This document shows positions 1-8,999 of a DNA stretch of 64,000 bases, one piece after another. Position 1 is the stretch's first letter. Each line of letters starts with the position of its first letter. Origin of the DNA: Paracoccus xiamenensis (GTDB taxonomy: Bacteria > Pseudomonadota > Alphaproteobacteria > Rhodobacterales > Rhodobacteraceae); NCBI RefSeq assembly GCF_011308835.1, contig NZ_JAAOHY010000001.1, positions 620,001 through 684,000 of the forward strand. Direction: 5' to 3'. The notes beneath the pieces are model-generated. The model had not been told where the DNA came from, made no database searches, and worked only from the letters and a program-made list of their open reading frames with translations. Made by a program: the position numbers and the translations under genes.

Positions 1-799
1 CCCAGAACATCCAGCCCCACAGCGCCGCCCAGATCAGGCTGGTATAGCCGAAAGGCGCGATGGCCCCGGCCTCGGCCAGCGAGAACGCATAGACGATCAG
101 CGCTTGCGAGACCGCGCCCAGCAACCCGATGATGACGAAGGCCCAAAGATGTTCCATCTGGATCGGTTGCCAGAAGAAGGGCACGACAAGGCTGGTGGCG
201 ACGCTGCCAACCAGCACGGACCAGACGACAGAGGTGGCCAGCGAATCCGTCCGCACGACTCGCGTCAGAAGCGCGCCCGCGGCATAGGTGAACGCCCCGA
301 TCAGCGGCAGGACGGCGGCAGGGTGGAAGACGCCCATGCCGGGGCGGATGATGATCATCGCCCCGATCAGCGCGGCGACAATGCCCAGAATGCGCCGCCA
401 GCCGATCCGCTCGCCCAGAAACAGCCCCGCGCCCAGGGTGATCAGCACCGGGTTGATGTCCATGATCGCGGTCGCCTCGGCGATGCCGATATATTGCAGC
501 GAGGTGAAGAACAGCGAGGCCGAGGCCAGTTGCGTCAGCGCGCGGGCGAATTGCAGCCCGGGCTGGCGCGAGCGCAGGCTGGGGATGAAACTGGCGCGGA
601 AATACAGCGCCACGATGACGAGATTGCCCATGAACCGCGCCCAGACGACCTGCGGCACCGGGTAATGTTGACCCAGATATTTGGCGGTCGCATCCATCAG
701 CGTGAACAGGAAGATCGCCAGCAACAGGATCAGGATGCCGCGCGTCTGGTCATTCTGCCCATGCGAGGGCACCACGCCCAGATGCGTCTGCTTCGGCAT
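1..799 (-). CDS. EamA/DMT-family transporter, 3' end beyond window
   Basis: Reading leftward from the ATG at 797-799, an uninterrupted frame runs off the window edge (about 266 codons seen). It is strongly hydrophobic, with successive membrane segments (for example ILILLLAIFLFTL near residues 22-34) and the two-repeat pattern of EamA (drug/metabolite transporter) proteins. The segment EATAIMDINPVLITLGAGL is typical of the family. Such proteins export small metabolites or amino acids across the inner membrane; the substrate cannot be told. No convincing Shine-Dalgarno precedes the ATG. The transketolase terminator ends only about 8 bases upstream, so a start further inside is possible. Confidence 0.85.
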   Translation of the reverse strand, partial: MPKQTHLGVVPSHGQNDQTRGILILLLAIFLFTLMDATAKYLGQHYPVPQVVWARFMGNLVIVALYFRASFIPSLRSRQPGLQFARALTQLASASLFFTSLQYIGIAEATAIMDINPVLITLGAGLFLGERIGWRRILGIVAALIGAMIIIRPGMGVFHPAAVLPLIGAFTYAAGALLTRVVRTDSLATSVVWSVLVGSVATSLVVPFFWQPIQMEHLWAFVIIGLLGAVSQALIVYAFSLAEAGAIAPFGYTSLIWAALWGWMFW

Positions 800-806
800 G
801 TTCGTC

Positions 807-837
807 AGAAAACCGCAGCGACATCAAGTCGCTGCGG
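807..837 (-). terminator. Intrinsic terminator of tkt
   Basis: On the minus strand, a perfect 10-bp stem (CCGCAGCGAC / GTCGCTGCGG, 813-837) with a 5-base loop is followed by TTTT. It lies about 40 bases past the transketolase stop codon. Confidence 0.8.
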
Positions 838-875
838 GTCGTTGTTGTGAAGGTCGTTGTGGCGACCGCTGTCGA

Positions 876-2900
876 TCACAGCAGTGCCTTTGCCTTTTCG
901 ACGACGTTTTCGGGGGTGATGCCGAATTCCTTGTACAGCCGGTCCGCCGGGGCCGAGGCGCCGAAATGGGTCATGCCGACGAAATCCGACGTGGCATCGC
1001 TGCCGCCTTCGCCCATCAGCAGCCAATCCCAGCCCTGACGCACGGCAGCCTCGATGCCGATGCGGACGGTGCCGGCGGGCAGGACTTCGCGGCGGTATTC
1101 CTCGGGCTGGTCGCGGAACAGCTCCATCGTCGGGACCGAGACGACGCGGGTCGGGATGCCGTCTGCTTCCAGCTTCTCGCGCGCGTTCACGGCGATTTCG
1201 ACTTCCGAGCCGGTGGCCATCAGGATCACCTTGGGCGCGGCCGAGGCCTCGCGCAGGATATAGGCGCCCTTGGCCGACAGGTTTTCGCCTGCGGTTTCGC
1301 GCAGCAGCGGCAGGTTCTGCCGCGACAGCGCCATGACCGAGGGCGCATCGACGCTTTCCAGCGCGATTTCCCAGGCCTCGGCGGTTTCGATCAGGTCGCA
1401 AGGGCGCAGCACGATGGTGTTGGGCGTGGCGCGGCAGATGGCCAGATGTTCGACCGGCTGGTGGGTCGGGCCGTCCTCGCCCAGGCCGATGCTGTCATGG
1501 GTCATCACGTAAACCGGACCCACGCCCATCAGCGCCGACAGGCGCATCGCACCGCGTGCGTAATCGGTGAAGGTTAGGAAAGTGCCGCCATAGGGGCGGA
1601 AGCCGCCATGCAGGAAGATGCCGTTCATCGCGGCAGCCATGCCGTGTTCACGGATGCCGTAACGCATATAGCGGCCGCCACGGTTCTGGACGTTGAAATC
1701 CCCCAGATCCGGCGTCTTGGTGTTGTTCGAACCGGTCAGGTCGGCGGAACCCCCGAACATTTCCGGCAGCAGCGGGTTGATCACTTCCAGCACCATTTCG
1801 GATGCCCGGCGGGTTGCCACCTTGTGCTTGCCCTCCAGCGCCTGCTGCTTCAGCGCGTCGATGGCCGGGCCGAGCTTGGCGCTGACCTCGTGCGAGATGC
1901 GGCGGGCGAATTCGTCGCGATCATCCTCGGGCAGGGCGTCGACGCGTTGCTGCCAGGCCGCGCGATCGGTGGCGCCGCGCGAGCCGGCCTTGCGCCATTC
2001 GGCGAGGATGTCGTCGGGGATGATGAATTCGGCATGTTCCCAGCCATAGGCGCGGCGGGTGGCGGTGATTTCCTCGGCCCCCAGCGGCGAGCCGTGTGCG
2101 CCGGCGGTGTCCTGCTTCTTGGCCGAGCCGAAGCCGATGATGGTCTTGCAGTCGACCAGCGTGGGGCGGCCGTCGGAATTCGCGGCCTCGGTCAGGGCGC
2201 GGTCGATATCGGCGGCGTCATGGCCGTCGCAGGACAGGACGCGCCAGCCCGAGGCCTCGAAGCGTTCGTGCTGGTTGGTCTTGTCGGCGATGCTGACGCG
2301 GCCGTCGATGGTGATGTTGTTATTGTCCCACAGCACGATCAGCTTGCCGAGTTGCTGGGCGCCGGCAAGCGAGATCGCTTCCTGGCTGATGCCTTCCATC
2401 AGGCAGCCGTCGCCTGCGATGACCCAGGTGCGGTGATCGCACAGGTTGTCACCGAATTCGGCGCGCATGGCTTCTTCGGCCACGGCGAAGCCGACGGAGT
2501 TGGCGATGCCCTGACCCAGCGGACCGGTGGTGGTCTCGATCCCTTCGGCATGGCCGTATTCGGGATGGCCGGCGGTTTTCGCGCCCCACTGCCGGAAATG
2601 CTTGATCTGGTCGAGGGTCATGTCCTCGTAACCGGTCAGGTACAGCAGCGCGTAAAGCAGCATGGAGCCGTGGCCGGCCGACAGGATGAAGCGGTCACGG
2701 TCGAACCAATGCGGGGCCGAGGCGTCGAATTTCAGGTGCTTGGTGAACAGCACCGTGGCCACATCGGCCATGCCCATCGGCATGCCGGGATGGCCCGAAT
2801 TTGCCGCCTGCACCGCGTCCATGGCCAGCACCCGGATCGAGGTGGCGAGGGCCCAGTGCTGGGGGTCAGCCTTGCGGCGGGCGTCGAGGTCGATTTCCAT
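876..2900 (-). CDS. tkt: Transketolase
   Basis: A 674-residue protein, full length for transketolase. This ThDP enzyme moves two-carbon units between sugar phosphates in the pentose phosphate pathway (and the Calvin cycle where present). The N-terminal ThDP-binding domain has GDG at 163-165 followed by the downstream Asn cluster WDNNN (191-195). GHPGMPMG (36-43) is a hallmark of the family. The middle pyrimidine domain (GIREHGMA region) and the C-terminal domain are intact. AAGGAT lies just before the ATG. The gene is monocistronic, with a candidate promoter at 2931-2958 and a terminator at 807-837. Family assignment is secure; the paralogue suffix (A or B) cannot be decided. Confidence 0.97.
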   Translation of the reverse strand: MEIDLDARRKADPQHWALATSIRVLAMDAVQAANSGHPGMPMGMADVATVLFTKHLKFDASAPHWFDRDRFILSAGHGSMLLYALLYLTGYEDMTLDQIKHFRQWGAKTAGHPEYGHAEGIETTTGPLGQGIANSVGFAVAEEAMRAEFGDNLCDHRTWVIAGDGCLMEGISQEAISLAGAQQLGKLIVLWDNNNITIDGRVSIADKTNQHERFEASGWRVLSCDGHDAADIDRALTEAANSDGRPTLVDCKTIIGFGSAKKQDTAGAHGSPLGAEEITATRRAYGWEHAEFIIPDDILAEWRKAGSRGATDRAAWQQRVDALPEDDRDEFARRISHEVSAKLGPAIDALKQQALEGKHKVATRRASEMVLEVINPLLPEMFGGSADLTGSNNTKTPDLGDFNVQNRGGRYMRYGIREHGMAAAMNGIFLHGGFRPYGGTFLTFTDYARGAMRLSALMGVGPVYVMTHDSIGLGEDGPTHQPVEHLAICRATPNTIVLRPCDLIETAEAWEIALESVDAPSVMALSRQNLPLLRETAGENLSAKGAYILREASAAPKVILMATGSEVEIAVNAREKLEADGIPTRVVSVPTMELFRDQPEEYRREVLPAGTVRIGIEAAVRQGWDWLLMGEGGSDATSDFVGMTHFGASAPADRLYKEFGITPENVVEKAKALL

Positions 2901-2930
2901 GGCGCTATCCTTGCAAAGAAAGTTGGAACC

Positions 2931-2958
2931 CTGATACCAGTTGTCGGCCCGGTTTCAA
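2931..2958 (-). promoter_or_regulatory. Candidate sigma-70 promoter of tkt
   Basis: On the minus strand TTGAAA (2953-2958) and TATCAG (2931-2936) are separated by 16 bases, about 30 bases upstream of the transketolase ATG. Placed by motif match only. Confidence 0.45.
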
Positions 2959-3058
2959 GCGCCCGCGACGCGGTTATGCCAGATGGCGCCGTGTCGTGCC
3001 GCCGCGCGGTTCAGGCTGTAAATGCGGGGGATTCCCTGCGATCTTTATGAAACAGGCG

Positions 3059-3087
3059 TTGACTTGGTGGGGCGAATCCGCCATATG
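3059..3087 (+). promoter_or_regulatory. Candidate sigma-70 promoter of rplU-rpmA
   Basis: TTGACT (3059-3064) and CATATG (3082-3087) have a 17-base spacer, implying a transcription start near 3094 and a leader of about 145 bases before rplU. This lies in the 337-base gap 2901-3237 between tkt and rplU. The rest of that gap holds the tkt promoter and the rplU leader hairpins; I see no gene in it. Confidence 0.6.
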
Positions 3088-3094
3088 AACGCTT

Positions 3095-3204
3095 CCGGCC
3101 GGGCTTGCGCCCTTGGCCGGCAGTTTATTTTCAACCATCACCCCTGACCGGGTGCGCTGTCCGAAGGCGGGGCTGTATGCCTCCGAAACGCCAGCAATTG
3201 CTGG
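3095..3204 (+). promoter_or_regulatory. Structured leader of rplU mRNA (two hairpins)
   Basis: The first hairpin (3095-3120) pairs CCGGCC with GGCCGG and has an inner GGGC/GCCC stem and a TTGC loop. It would form at the very 5' end of the transcript and is followed by a T-rich stretch. The second is the perfect 14-base palindrome CCAGCAATTGCTGG (3191-3204), about 20 bases before the rplU ribosome-binding site. An attenuation or autoregulatory leader is plausible by analogy with other ribosomal-protein operons, but this is inference. Confidence 0.4.
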
Positions 3205-3237
3205 GGCCGCAGGATGCGGGATACGAAGGAAGATGCG

Positions 3238-3738
3238 ATGTTCGCAGTTCTCAAGACGGGCGGCAAACAGTACCGCGTTCAGGCGGGCGACGTGCTGCGC
3301 GTGGAAAAGCTGGCTGCCAATGCAGGTGACAAGGTCCAGTTCAACGAGATCCTGATGGTCGGTTCGACCGTGGGCGCGCCGCTGGTTGCCGGTGCTGGGG
3401 TTCAGGCCGAAGTCATCGACCAGATCAAGGCTGACAAGGTCATCACCTACGTCAAGCGTCGCCGCAAGCACAGCTCGCAGCGCACCCGTGGCCACCGTCA
3501 GCAACTGACGCTGCTGCGCGTGACCGACGTGCTGGAAAAAGGCGCCGACAAGTCGGGCGTGAAGGAAGCCGTGGGCATGCGCGCCGCGGGTCCGGCGGTT
3601 GCCGCCGAAGCCCCCGCCAAGGCCAAGAAGCCCGCGAAAGCAAAGGCTGCCAAGGCCGCCAAGGCTGACGCCGCTGAACCCGCTGCGAAGAAGCCGGCCC
3701 GCGCCAAGAAGGCTGCCGCCGCTTCGGACAAAGCCTGA
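3238..3738 (+). CDS. rplU: 50S ribosomal protein L21
   Basis: A 166-residue L21, a structural protein of the large ribosomal subunit that binds 23S rRNA. The core (residues 1 to about 102) begins [14 protein letters not shown] and includes the conserved [15 protein letters not shown] segment. It is followed by an Ala/Lys/Pro-rich tail of about 60 residues, low-complexity and basic, so the protein is much longer than the usual ~103 residues. The ATG at 3238 (GAAGGA upstream) fits the family N-terminus; an in-frame ATG at 3214 would add eight unrelated residues. It is followed by rpmA after 86 bases, the normal gene order. Confidence 0.97.
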   Translation: MFAVLKTGGKQYRVQAGDVLRVEKLAANAGDKVQFNEILMVGSTVGAPLVAGAGVQAEVIDQIKADKVITYVKRRRKHSSQRTRGHRQQLTLLRVTDVLEKGADKSGVKEAVGMRAAGPAVAAEAPAKAKKPAKAKAAKAAKADAAEPAAKKPARAKKAAAASDKA

Positions 3739-3824
3739 TCTGGGGATGGGCGTCCGGCAGGGGCGCCCCGATGAACGCAATATTCGGTCAGCAGGTCTGA
3801 CCACAGTGCAAGAGGACTAAAGTC

Positions 3825-4097
3825 ATGGCACACAAGAAAGCAGGCGGTTCGTCCCGCAACGGTCGCGATTCGGCCGGTCGCCGTCTCGGCGTGAAACTGT
3901 TCGGCGGCCAGTCGGCCATCGCCGGCAACATCATCGTGCGTCAGCGCGGCACCACCTGGTGGCCGGGCGCCAATGTCGGCATGGGCCGCGATCATACCCT
4001 GTTCGCACTGACCGACGGCGCCGTGACCTTCAAGAAAGGTCTGAAGGGGCGCACCTATATTTCGGTGCTGCCGGCCAACGCCGAGGCTGCCGAGTAA
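3825..4097 (+). CDS. rpmA: 50S ribosomal protein L27
   Basis: A 90-residue L27, a large-subunit protein whose N-terminal tail reaches the peptidyl-transferase centre. It starts [16 protein letters not shown], the non-processed proteobacterial form, and contains the conserved [20 protein letters not shown] block with a lineage-typical W-W. AGAGGA lies upstream of the ATG. It is co-transcribed with rplU. A terminator-like hairpin follows, so the downstream acetyltransferase may be only partly coupled. Confidence 0.97.
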   Translation: MAHKKAGGSSRNGRDSAGRRLGVKLFGGQSAIAGNIIVRQRGTTWWPGANVGMGRDHTLFALTDGAVTFKKGLKGRTYISVLPANAEAAE

Positions 4098-4123
4098 GCC
4101 GATATTAACCCGGCTGTGATAGG

Positions 4124-4148
4124 GGGATCGGCGCAAGCCGGTCCCTTT
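4124..4148 (+). terminator. Terminator-like hairpin after rpmA
   Basis: A 9-bp stem (GGGATCGGC / GCCGGTCCC, one G-T pair) with a GCAA tetraloop is followed by TTTATGCTTTTT. The interrupted T-tract suggests partial termination. A perfect palindrome GGACCCCGGGGTCC (4159-4172) lies just beyond, before the ribosome-binding site of the next gene. Confidence 0.5.
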
Positions 4149-4187
4149 ATGCTTTTTGGGACCCCGGGGTCCGTTGGAGGAAGTGTC

Positions 4188-4748
4188 ATGAGTTCTTTGG
4201 CTTTCGCGCCGCCCGATCTGGCCGCAGAACAGCCCCTCATCGAAACCGAACGGCTGCTGTTGCGGCCGCTGCGCCGATCCGACGTGGGGCTGATCGCGCA
4301 TTACACCGCCGATCGACGTGTGGCCGAAGGCACCCGGGCCATTCCGCACCCGTTGCCCCCCGGCGCGGCCGAGGCTTTCGTCGCCCGCGCGATGGAACCG
4401 GACCGAACGGAGGATGTCTGGGCCATCGACGGATCGGCCCATGGTCTGGGCGAGGTTCTGGGCGTGGTCTCGCTGACGCGGATGGAAGATCAGCAGTCGG
4501 AACTCGGCTTCTGGGTCGGCGCGGGCTTCTGGAATACCGGCTTCGCAAGCGAGGCCGTGGCCGCGCTGGTGGCAGTGAACCCGCATCGCGCGCGTACGCT
4601 GTTCGCCGAGGTCTTTCAGGATAATCCGGGGTCCGCTCGGGTGCTGACCAATTGCGGCTTTGCCTATCTGGGCGATGCCGAAAGCTGGTCGGTGGCGCGC
4701 AATGCCCGGGTACCGACCTGGACCTATCTGCGCCGGATGGCTGAATAA
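4188..4748 (+). CDS. GNAT-family N-acetyltransferase (RimJ/RimL type)
   Basis: 186 residues, with an N-terminal IETERLLLRPLRRSD strand-helix typical of RimJ/RimL-type GNATs and the acetyl-CoA region around GFASEAVAALV and NPGSARVLTNCGFAYLG. Members acetylate protein N-termini or small amines with acetyl-CoA; the substrate here is unknown. The ATG at 4188 is chosen because GGAGG lies 7-9 bases upstream. An ATG 24 codons earlier would add residues read from the terminator hairpin. GNAT genes directly after rplU-rpmA are common in Rhodobacteraceae (from memory). Confidence 0.85.
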   Translation: MSSLAFAPPDLAAEQPLIETERLLLRPLRRSDVGLIAHYTADRRVAEGTRAIPHPLPPGAAEAFVARAMEPDRTEDVWAIDGSAHGLGEVLGVVSLTRMEDQQSELGFWVGAGFWNTGFASEAVAALVAVNPHRARTLFAEVFQDNPGSARVLTNCGFAYLGDAESWSVARNARVPTWTYLRRMAE

Positions 4749-4820
4749 GCATTCCGCCGGGGCGGCATCTGTTGTCCCGGTTCTGCTTCAAATCCCCCGC
4801 CTCAGCCCCTATAGGGATGC

Positions 4821-5741
4821 GTGACCTTCGAAAGAGCCATGATCGACATGCTGCGTTTCCAGATTGCCGATGATGTTGCGATCAGCCGTATTGCCTATGG
4901 GATGTGGCGTATTGCGGCGGATGCCGATACCAGCCCGCGGCATGTGCAGGCGAAGATCGAGGCCTGTCTTGCGCAGGGTATCACCTCGGTCGATCAGGCT
5001 GATATCTACGGCGATTACCAGGCCGAGGAGATTCTGGGCGCGGCGCTGGCGTCCGCTCCGGGCCTGCGCGACCGGATCGAGATCGTGACCAAATGCGGGA
5101 TCGTCGCGCCGATCGGTCGCCATGCCGGGGCGCGGATCAAGCATTACGATACCTCGGCCGCGCATATAACCGCCTCGGTCGAGGCCAGCCTGCGTGCCAT
5201 GCAGACCGACCGGATCGACCTGCTGCTGATCCACCGTCCCAATCCGATGATGGATGTCGTGGATACCGGGCGGGCGCTGGATGATCTGGTCGCATCCGGC
5301 AAGGTGCGCGCCGTGGGTGTGTCGAATTTCCGTCCCTTCGATGTCGAGCTTCTGGCTGACAATATGACCCAGCCGCTGGTTGCCAATCAGATAGAGATCT
5401 CGCTGGCGGCGTTGGAGCCGTTTACCAATGGCGACCTGGCTTTCATCCAGCGCGCCGGCATGTTGCCCATGGCCTGGTCGCCGCTGGCGGGGGGCTCGTT
5501 GCTGGCCGGAGGACGACCGGCGCTGATTGCGGCGCTGCGCGAGATGGCCGAGGCGAAGGACACCGATATTGCCGCGCTGGCGGTGGCCTGGCTGCTGGCG
5601 CATCCGGCGGGGATCGTTCCGGTGATGGGTACCAACACGCTGGACCGGATCGCCACCCTTGATCAGGCCCCGCGGATCGAGCTGGACCTGGAAGACTGGT
5701 TTATCCTTTATGCGGCCGCCCTTGGGCGTGATGTCCCATGA
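4821..5741 (+). CDS. Aldo/keto reductase
   Basis: About 306 residues with a (beta/alpha)8 aldo/keto reductase pattern. The catalytic tetrad is recognisable: Asp and Tyr in [10 protein letters not shown], Lys in IVTKCG, His in LLLIHRPNP. The GVSNF motif is also present. It resembles the YdhF-type group. It should reduce carbonyl compounds with NADPH; the substrate is unknown. The start is uncertain: GTG at 4821 is the longest frame, while ATGs at 4839 and 4848 are equally plausible, the last with GAAAGAG upstream. The stop overlaps the next gene by ATGA, implying translational coupling to a flavin reductase-like protein. Confidence 0.88.
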   Translation: MTFERAMIDMLRFQIADDVAISRIAYGMWRIAADADTSPRHVQAKIEACLAQGITSVDQADIYGDYQAEEILGAALASAPGLRDRIEIVTKCGIVAPIGRHAGARIKHYDTSAAHITASVEASLRAMQTDRIDLLLIHRPNPMMDVVDTGRALDDLVASGKVRAVGVSNFRPFDVELLADNMTQPLVANQIEISLAALEPFTNGDLAFIQRAGMLPMAWSPLAGGSLLAGGRPALIAALREMAEAKDTDIAALAVAWLLAHPAGIVPVMGTNTLDRIATLDQAPRIELDLEDWFILYAAALGRDVP

Positions 5742-6229
5742 CGGAATTCGTTCCCGACCACCAGAACGCGAGGGCTTTCCGCGATGCGCTTGGCAGTTTC
5801 GCGACCGGGGTGACAGTGGTGACGATTCCGACGCCGGTCGGCCCGCAGGGGGTGACGGCGAACAGCTTTGCCTCGCTGTCGCTGGCGCCGCCGCTGGTGC
5901 TGTGGTCGCCGGGCAAGTTCTCGCGCCGGCATGACCTGTTTGCGCATGCGCCCTATTTCAGCGTGCATGTTCTGGCCGAGGATCAGAAGGATCTGGCCGA
6001 CCGTTTTACGCGTGCAGGCGCGCAATTTGATGGGCTGGATGTAACGCTGTCGCCCGAAGGCGTGCCGGTCATTCCCGGCGTGCTGACGCGGTTCGATTGC
6101 GCGCAGGAGGTCGCCCATGACGCAGGCGACCACACCCTTGTCGTCGGCCGTGTGCTGCGGGTCGACACGAATGAGGGGCGTCCGCTGGTTTTTGCGCAGG
6201 GCCGCTGGGGCGGACATCGCGCGGATTGA
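5738..6229 (+). CDS. Flavin reductase family protein (FMN-binding split barrel)
   Basis: 163 residues matching the flavin reductase-like split-barrel family: [16 protein letters not shown] at the N-terminus, [17 protein letters not shown] for flavin contact, and a C-terminal LVVGRVL strand. Such proteins supply reduced flavin to monooxygenases or bind FMN themselves. It overlaps the aldo/keto reductase by 4 bases, so the two are probably co-translated. No monooxygenase partner lies nearby, so the acceptor is unknown. Confidence 0.88.
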   Translation: MTEFVPDHQNARAFRDALGSFATGVTVVTIPTPVGPQGVTANSFASLSLAPPLVLWSPGKFSRRHDLFAHAPYFSVHVLAEDQKDLADRFTRAGAQFDGLDVTLSPEGVPVIPGVLTRFDCAQEVAHDAGDHTLVVGRVLRVDTNEGRPLVFAQGRWGGHRAD

Positions 6230-6233
6230 GACG

Positions 6234-6261
6234 CGGGCGGCGATGGGGCCGCCGCTTTTTT
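6234..6261 (+). terminator. Intrinsic terminator after flavin reductase gene
   Basis: A GC stem (GGCGGC / GCCGCC, 6236-6241 with 6248-6253) is followed by GC and a run of six T (6256-6261), immediately downstream of the stop codon. Confidence 0.65.
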
Positions 6262-6286
6262 GGATATTTGGGCCAGAATGAAGAAG

Positions 6287-6306
6287 GCCGGGGTTTGAGC
6301 CCCGGC
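6287..6306 (-). terminator. Intrinsic terminator of the M32 peptidase gene
   Basis: On the minus strand GCCGGGG / CCCCGGC with a 6-base loop is followed by CTTCTTCATT. It lies just after the stop codon at 6315. The T-tract is imperfect. Confidence 0.55.
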
Positions 6307-6314
6307 TTGCTGCG

Positions 6315-7793
6315 TTACAGGTCGTAGATGGCGCCGAATTTTTCTTCCAGATAATCCAGCAGCGGATCGGCCGAGACGGGCGCGCCGCTGGCCTGTTCGA
6401 TCAGCGGCACCTGCGGGATCAGCGCGCCGTGGCGGTGGACATTCTCGCGCAGCCATTCGACCGCCGGGGTCGCGTCGCCGCGTGTCAGCGATGCATCCAG
6501 ATCAGGCACCGCCGCGCCCATTGCCCGGTTCAGGCAGCCCGCATAGACATTGCCAAGCGCATAGGTCGGGAAATAGCCGAACAGGCCGACGGACCAGTGA
6601 ACGTCCTGCAGCACCCCGTTCGAGGGCTTGTCGACGGCCACGCCGAAATCCTTGAGGAAGCGGGTGTTCCATGCCTCCTCCAAGTCGGCGGTGTGCAGGC
6701 GGCCCGCGATCAGGTCACGTTCCAGATCAAAACGCATCATGATGTGCAGGTTGTATTGCACCTCATCCGATTCGGTTCGGATATAGCCGGGGGTGACGCG
6801 GTTCACGCTGGCATAGAAGTCATCAGCATTGTCGATATTCATGCCGTCGAAAGCGTCCGACATGCGCGCGAACAGCCATTCGGTGAAGGCGCGCGAGCGG
6901 CCGATCTGGTTTTCGGCGATGCGTGACTGCGATTCGTGAACGCCCAGCGAAACCCCTCGGCCAAGCGCGGTGAAGGCATAATCGCTGTCGATGCCTAGTT
7001 CGTAATTGGAATGACCGACCTCGTGAATGGTCGAGTAAAGGCAGTTGAACGGGTCCGAGGTGACGACGCGCGTGGTGATCCTGCTGTCCTGCCAGCGGCC
7101 CGAACTGAACGGGTGCACCGCCAGGTCCATCCGTCCACGCGTCCAGTCATAGCCGAAGGCTGTGGCGCATTGGCGGGCGAGGCGCAGTTGGGTTTCCGAT
7201 GGGAATTGCCCGTCCAGCCGGATTGGCTGGCGGTCTGCCCCCATGACATCATCGCGCAGCTGCACCAGTCGCGGGCGCATTTCGTCGAAGATCGCGGCGA
7301 TGGATTGGGCGGTGGCGCCCGGTTCGTAATCGTCCAGCAGCGCGTCATAGGCATCGCCACCATCGGCGATGGCCGCGGCTTCTTCACGCTTCAGCATCAG
7401 GATTTCGGACAAGGTGGGCAGGAAGGCGGCAACGTCTTCATTGCCGCGCGCCTCGGCCCAGATGCCCTGCGCCAGCGAGGTCGCCCGCGCGAGTTCGGTG
7501 GCCAGCCGCGCCGGGATACGGGTCTGACGGCGATAGTCGCGCCCGATCAGTTCCAGCATGCGGGCGTCTTCTTCGTCTTCGACCTCTGCCTCGGCCCCGT
7601 CCAGCCATTCGCCGATGCGCGGATCGGTGCGGCGTTCGTGCAGCACCGCCTCCATCGCGGCCATTTCCTCGGCCCGCTGTTCGGTTGCGCCGCGCGGCAT
7701 CACGGTTTCCTGGTCCCAGCCCAGGCGTTCTGCGACCGAAGACAGCGCCTCGGTCGTGCGCTGGAATTCCATCAAGGCGTCAAAATCGCTCAT
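6315..7793 (-). CDS. M32 family metallocarboxypeptidase
   Basis: 492 residues, the normal size for M32 (Taq-type) carboxypeptidases, which remove C-terminal residues from peptides. The zinc site HEVGH is present in STIHEVGHSNYELG, followed about 30 residues later by the M32-specific HESQSR motif, where Glu is the third ligand. The DPFNCLYSTIHE context is also typical. Likely cytoplasmic, with no signal peptide. It overlaps the haem A synthase gene by 4 bases (ATGA), so the two are co-transcribed from ctaA. Confidence 0.95.
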   Translation of the reverse strand: MSDFDALMEFQRTTEALSSVAERLGWDQETVMPRGATEQRAEEMAAMEAVLHERRTDPRIGEWLDGAEAEVEDEEDARMLELIGRDYRRQTRIPARLATELARATSLAQGIWAEARGNEDVAAFLPTLSEILMLKREEAAAIADGGDAYDALLDDYEPGATAQSIAAIFDEMRPRLVQLRDDVMGADRQPIRLDGQFPSETQLRLARQCATAFGYDWTRGRMDLAVHPFSSGRWQDSRITTRVVTSDPFNCLYSTIHEVGHSNYELGIDSDYAFTALGRGVSLGVHESQSRIAENQIGRSRAFTEWLFARMSDAFDGMNIDNADDFYASVNRVTPGYIRTESDEVQYNLHIMMRFDLERDLIAGRLHTADLEEAWNTRFLKDFGVAVDKPSNGVLQDVHWSVGLFGYFPTYALGNVYAGCLNRAMGAAVPDLDASLTRGDATPAVEWLRENVHRHGALIPQVPLIEQASGAPVSADPLLDYLEEKFGAIYDL

Positions 7794-8938
7794 CTCAAGG
7801 CTCCGCGGATCGAGGTTTCATAGGGATAGCGCGCGTTGTGGCGGGCGCGGATGATCAGCACGAACAGCACGACCGCACCCAGCTGGTGCAGCAGCGCCAG
7901 CGCCAGCGGGGAGGCGTGAATGACGTTCATGATGCCAAGCGCGATCTGTGCGGCCAGGGCGACCAGCATGACGGTGAAGGCGCCGCGTGTCACCGGATGG
8001 GGTGATTTGCGGGCGCGCAGCCAGACCACCACCGCGAAGATGGTCAGCAGATAGCCGGCCATGCGATGGACGAATTGCACCAGCGCCGGGTTTTCAAAGA
8101 AGTTCCGCCAGCCGAGCGCCGGGTCCCAGATTGCCGCCGGGATCCATTCGCCGCCCATGGTCGGCCAGCCGGTATATTGGCGGCCGGCGTCGATGCCGGC
8201 GACAAGCGCGCCCAGCAGGATTTGCAGAAAGGCGAAATGCATCAGCCCCGTGGACATCGAAAACAGCTTCTGTTCGCCCGCGCGTCGGGCGCGCAGAAGA
8301 TCGGCTTCCGTCCGCGACAATTGCATCGCGTACCAGGCGATCAGACCCAGGATCGCGAAGGCGAGGCCCAGATGGATGGCCAGCCGGTAGCTGGCGACCG
8401 AGGTGAGCGTGGTTGTCGCCACGCCGGAATGGACCATCCACCAGCCGACCACACCCTGCAGCCCGCCCAGCACGCCAAGGCCCAGCAGGCGCGGCGTCCA
8501 GCCCGGCGGAATGCGTTTGGTGGCCCAGAAGAAGATAAAGCCCGCCGCCCAAACGAGGCCCACCAGCCTGCCCAGCAGCCGGTGCGACCATTCCCACCAG
8601 TAGATGCGCTTGAAGCCTGCCAGATCCATGCCGGCGTTTTCCTGCGTATATTGCGGGATCTGCTTATAGGCGTCGAATTCGGCCTGCCAGGCGGCCTGAT
8701 CCATGGGCGGCAAGGTGCCGGTAACGGGTTTCCATTCGACGATGGACAGGCCCGAGCCGGTCAGCCGCGTCGCCCCGCCAAGCGCGATCATGGCGGCGAC
8801 CATGACGAAGATCACGATCAGCCAGGCACGGATGGCGCGGCGCGCGCCTTTGGGTGCGGCGTCGATCAGCCCGCCAGCGGTCGGTGCGGGGCGTGGGGTG
8901 TCTGCGGTGACGTCCTGGAAGACGGGGCGCTTGGCCAT
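7790..8938 (-). CDS. ctaA: Haem A synthase (COX15/CtaA)
   Basis: 382 residues with about eight membrane segments, as in the type-2 COX15/CtaA family. The enzyme oxidises the C8 methyl of haem O to make haem A for aa3-type cytochrome oxidase. Conserved pieces seen include GGATRLTGSGLSIVEWKPVTG, the haem-binding His in YWWEWSHRLLGRLVG, MVHSGV in the middle and FVHRMAGYL in the second half. It acts in the inner membrane. The gene is first in a pair with the M32 peptidase and is not beside ctaB or cox genes here. Confidence 0.96.
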   Translation of the reverse strand: MAKRPVFQDVTADTPRPAPTAGGLIDAAPKGARRAIRAWLIVIFVMVAAMIALGGATRLTGSGLSIVEWKPVTGTLPPMDQAAWQAEFDAYKQIPQYTQENAGMDLAGFKRIYWWEWSHRLLGRLVGLVWAAGFIFFWATKRIPPGWTPRLLGLGVLGGLQGVVGWWMVHSGVATTTLTSVASYRLAIHLGLAFAILGLIAWYAMQLSRTEADLLRARRAGEQKLFSMSTGLMHFAFLQILLGALVAGIDAGRQYTGWPTMGGEWIPAAIWDPALGWRNFFENPALVQFVHRMAGYLLTIFAVVVWLRARKSPHPVTRGAFTVMLVALAAQIALGIMNVIHASPLALALLHQLGAVVLFVLIIRARHNARYPYETSIRGALR

Positions 8939-8999
8939 GGATACCTCTGCCTTTGATTGGGCATTGGCTTAGCCTGTGCGGGCAGGGGCGTCCAGCCGG

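Noticed and set aside
1608..3050. 480-codon open frame on the plus strand opposite tkt
   Set aside because: Antisense shadow of a secure gene in GC-rich DNA; no recognisable domain or ribosome-binding site.
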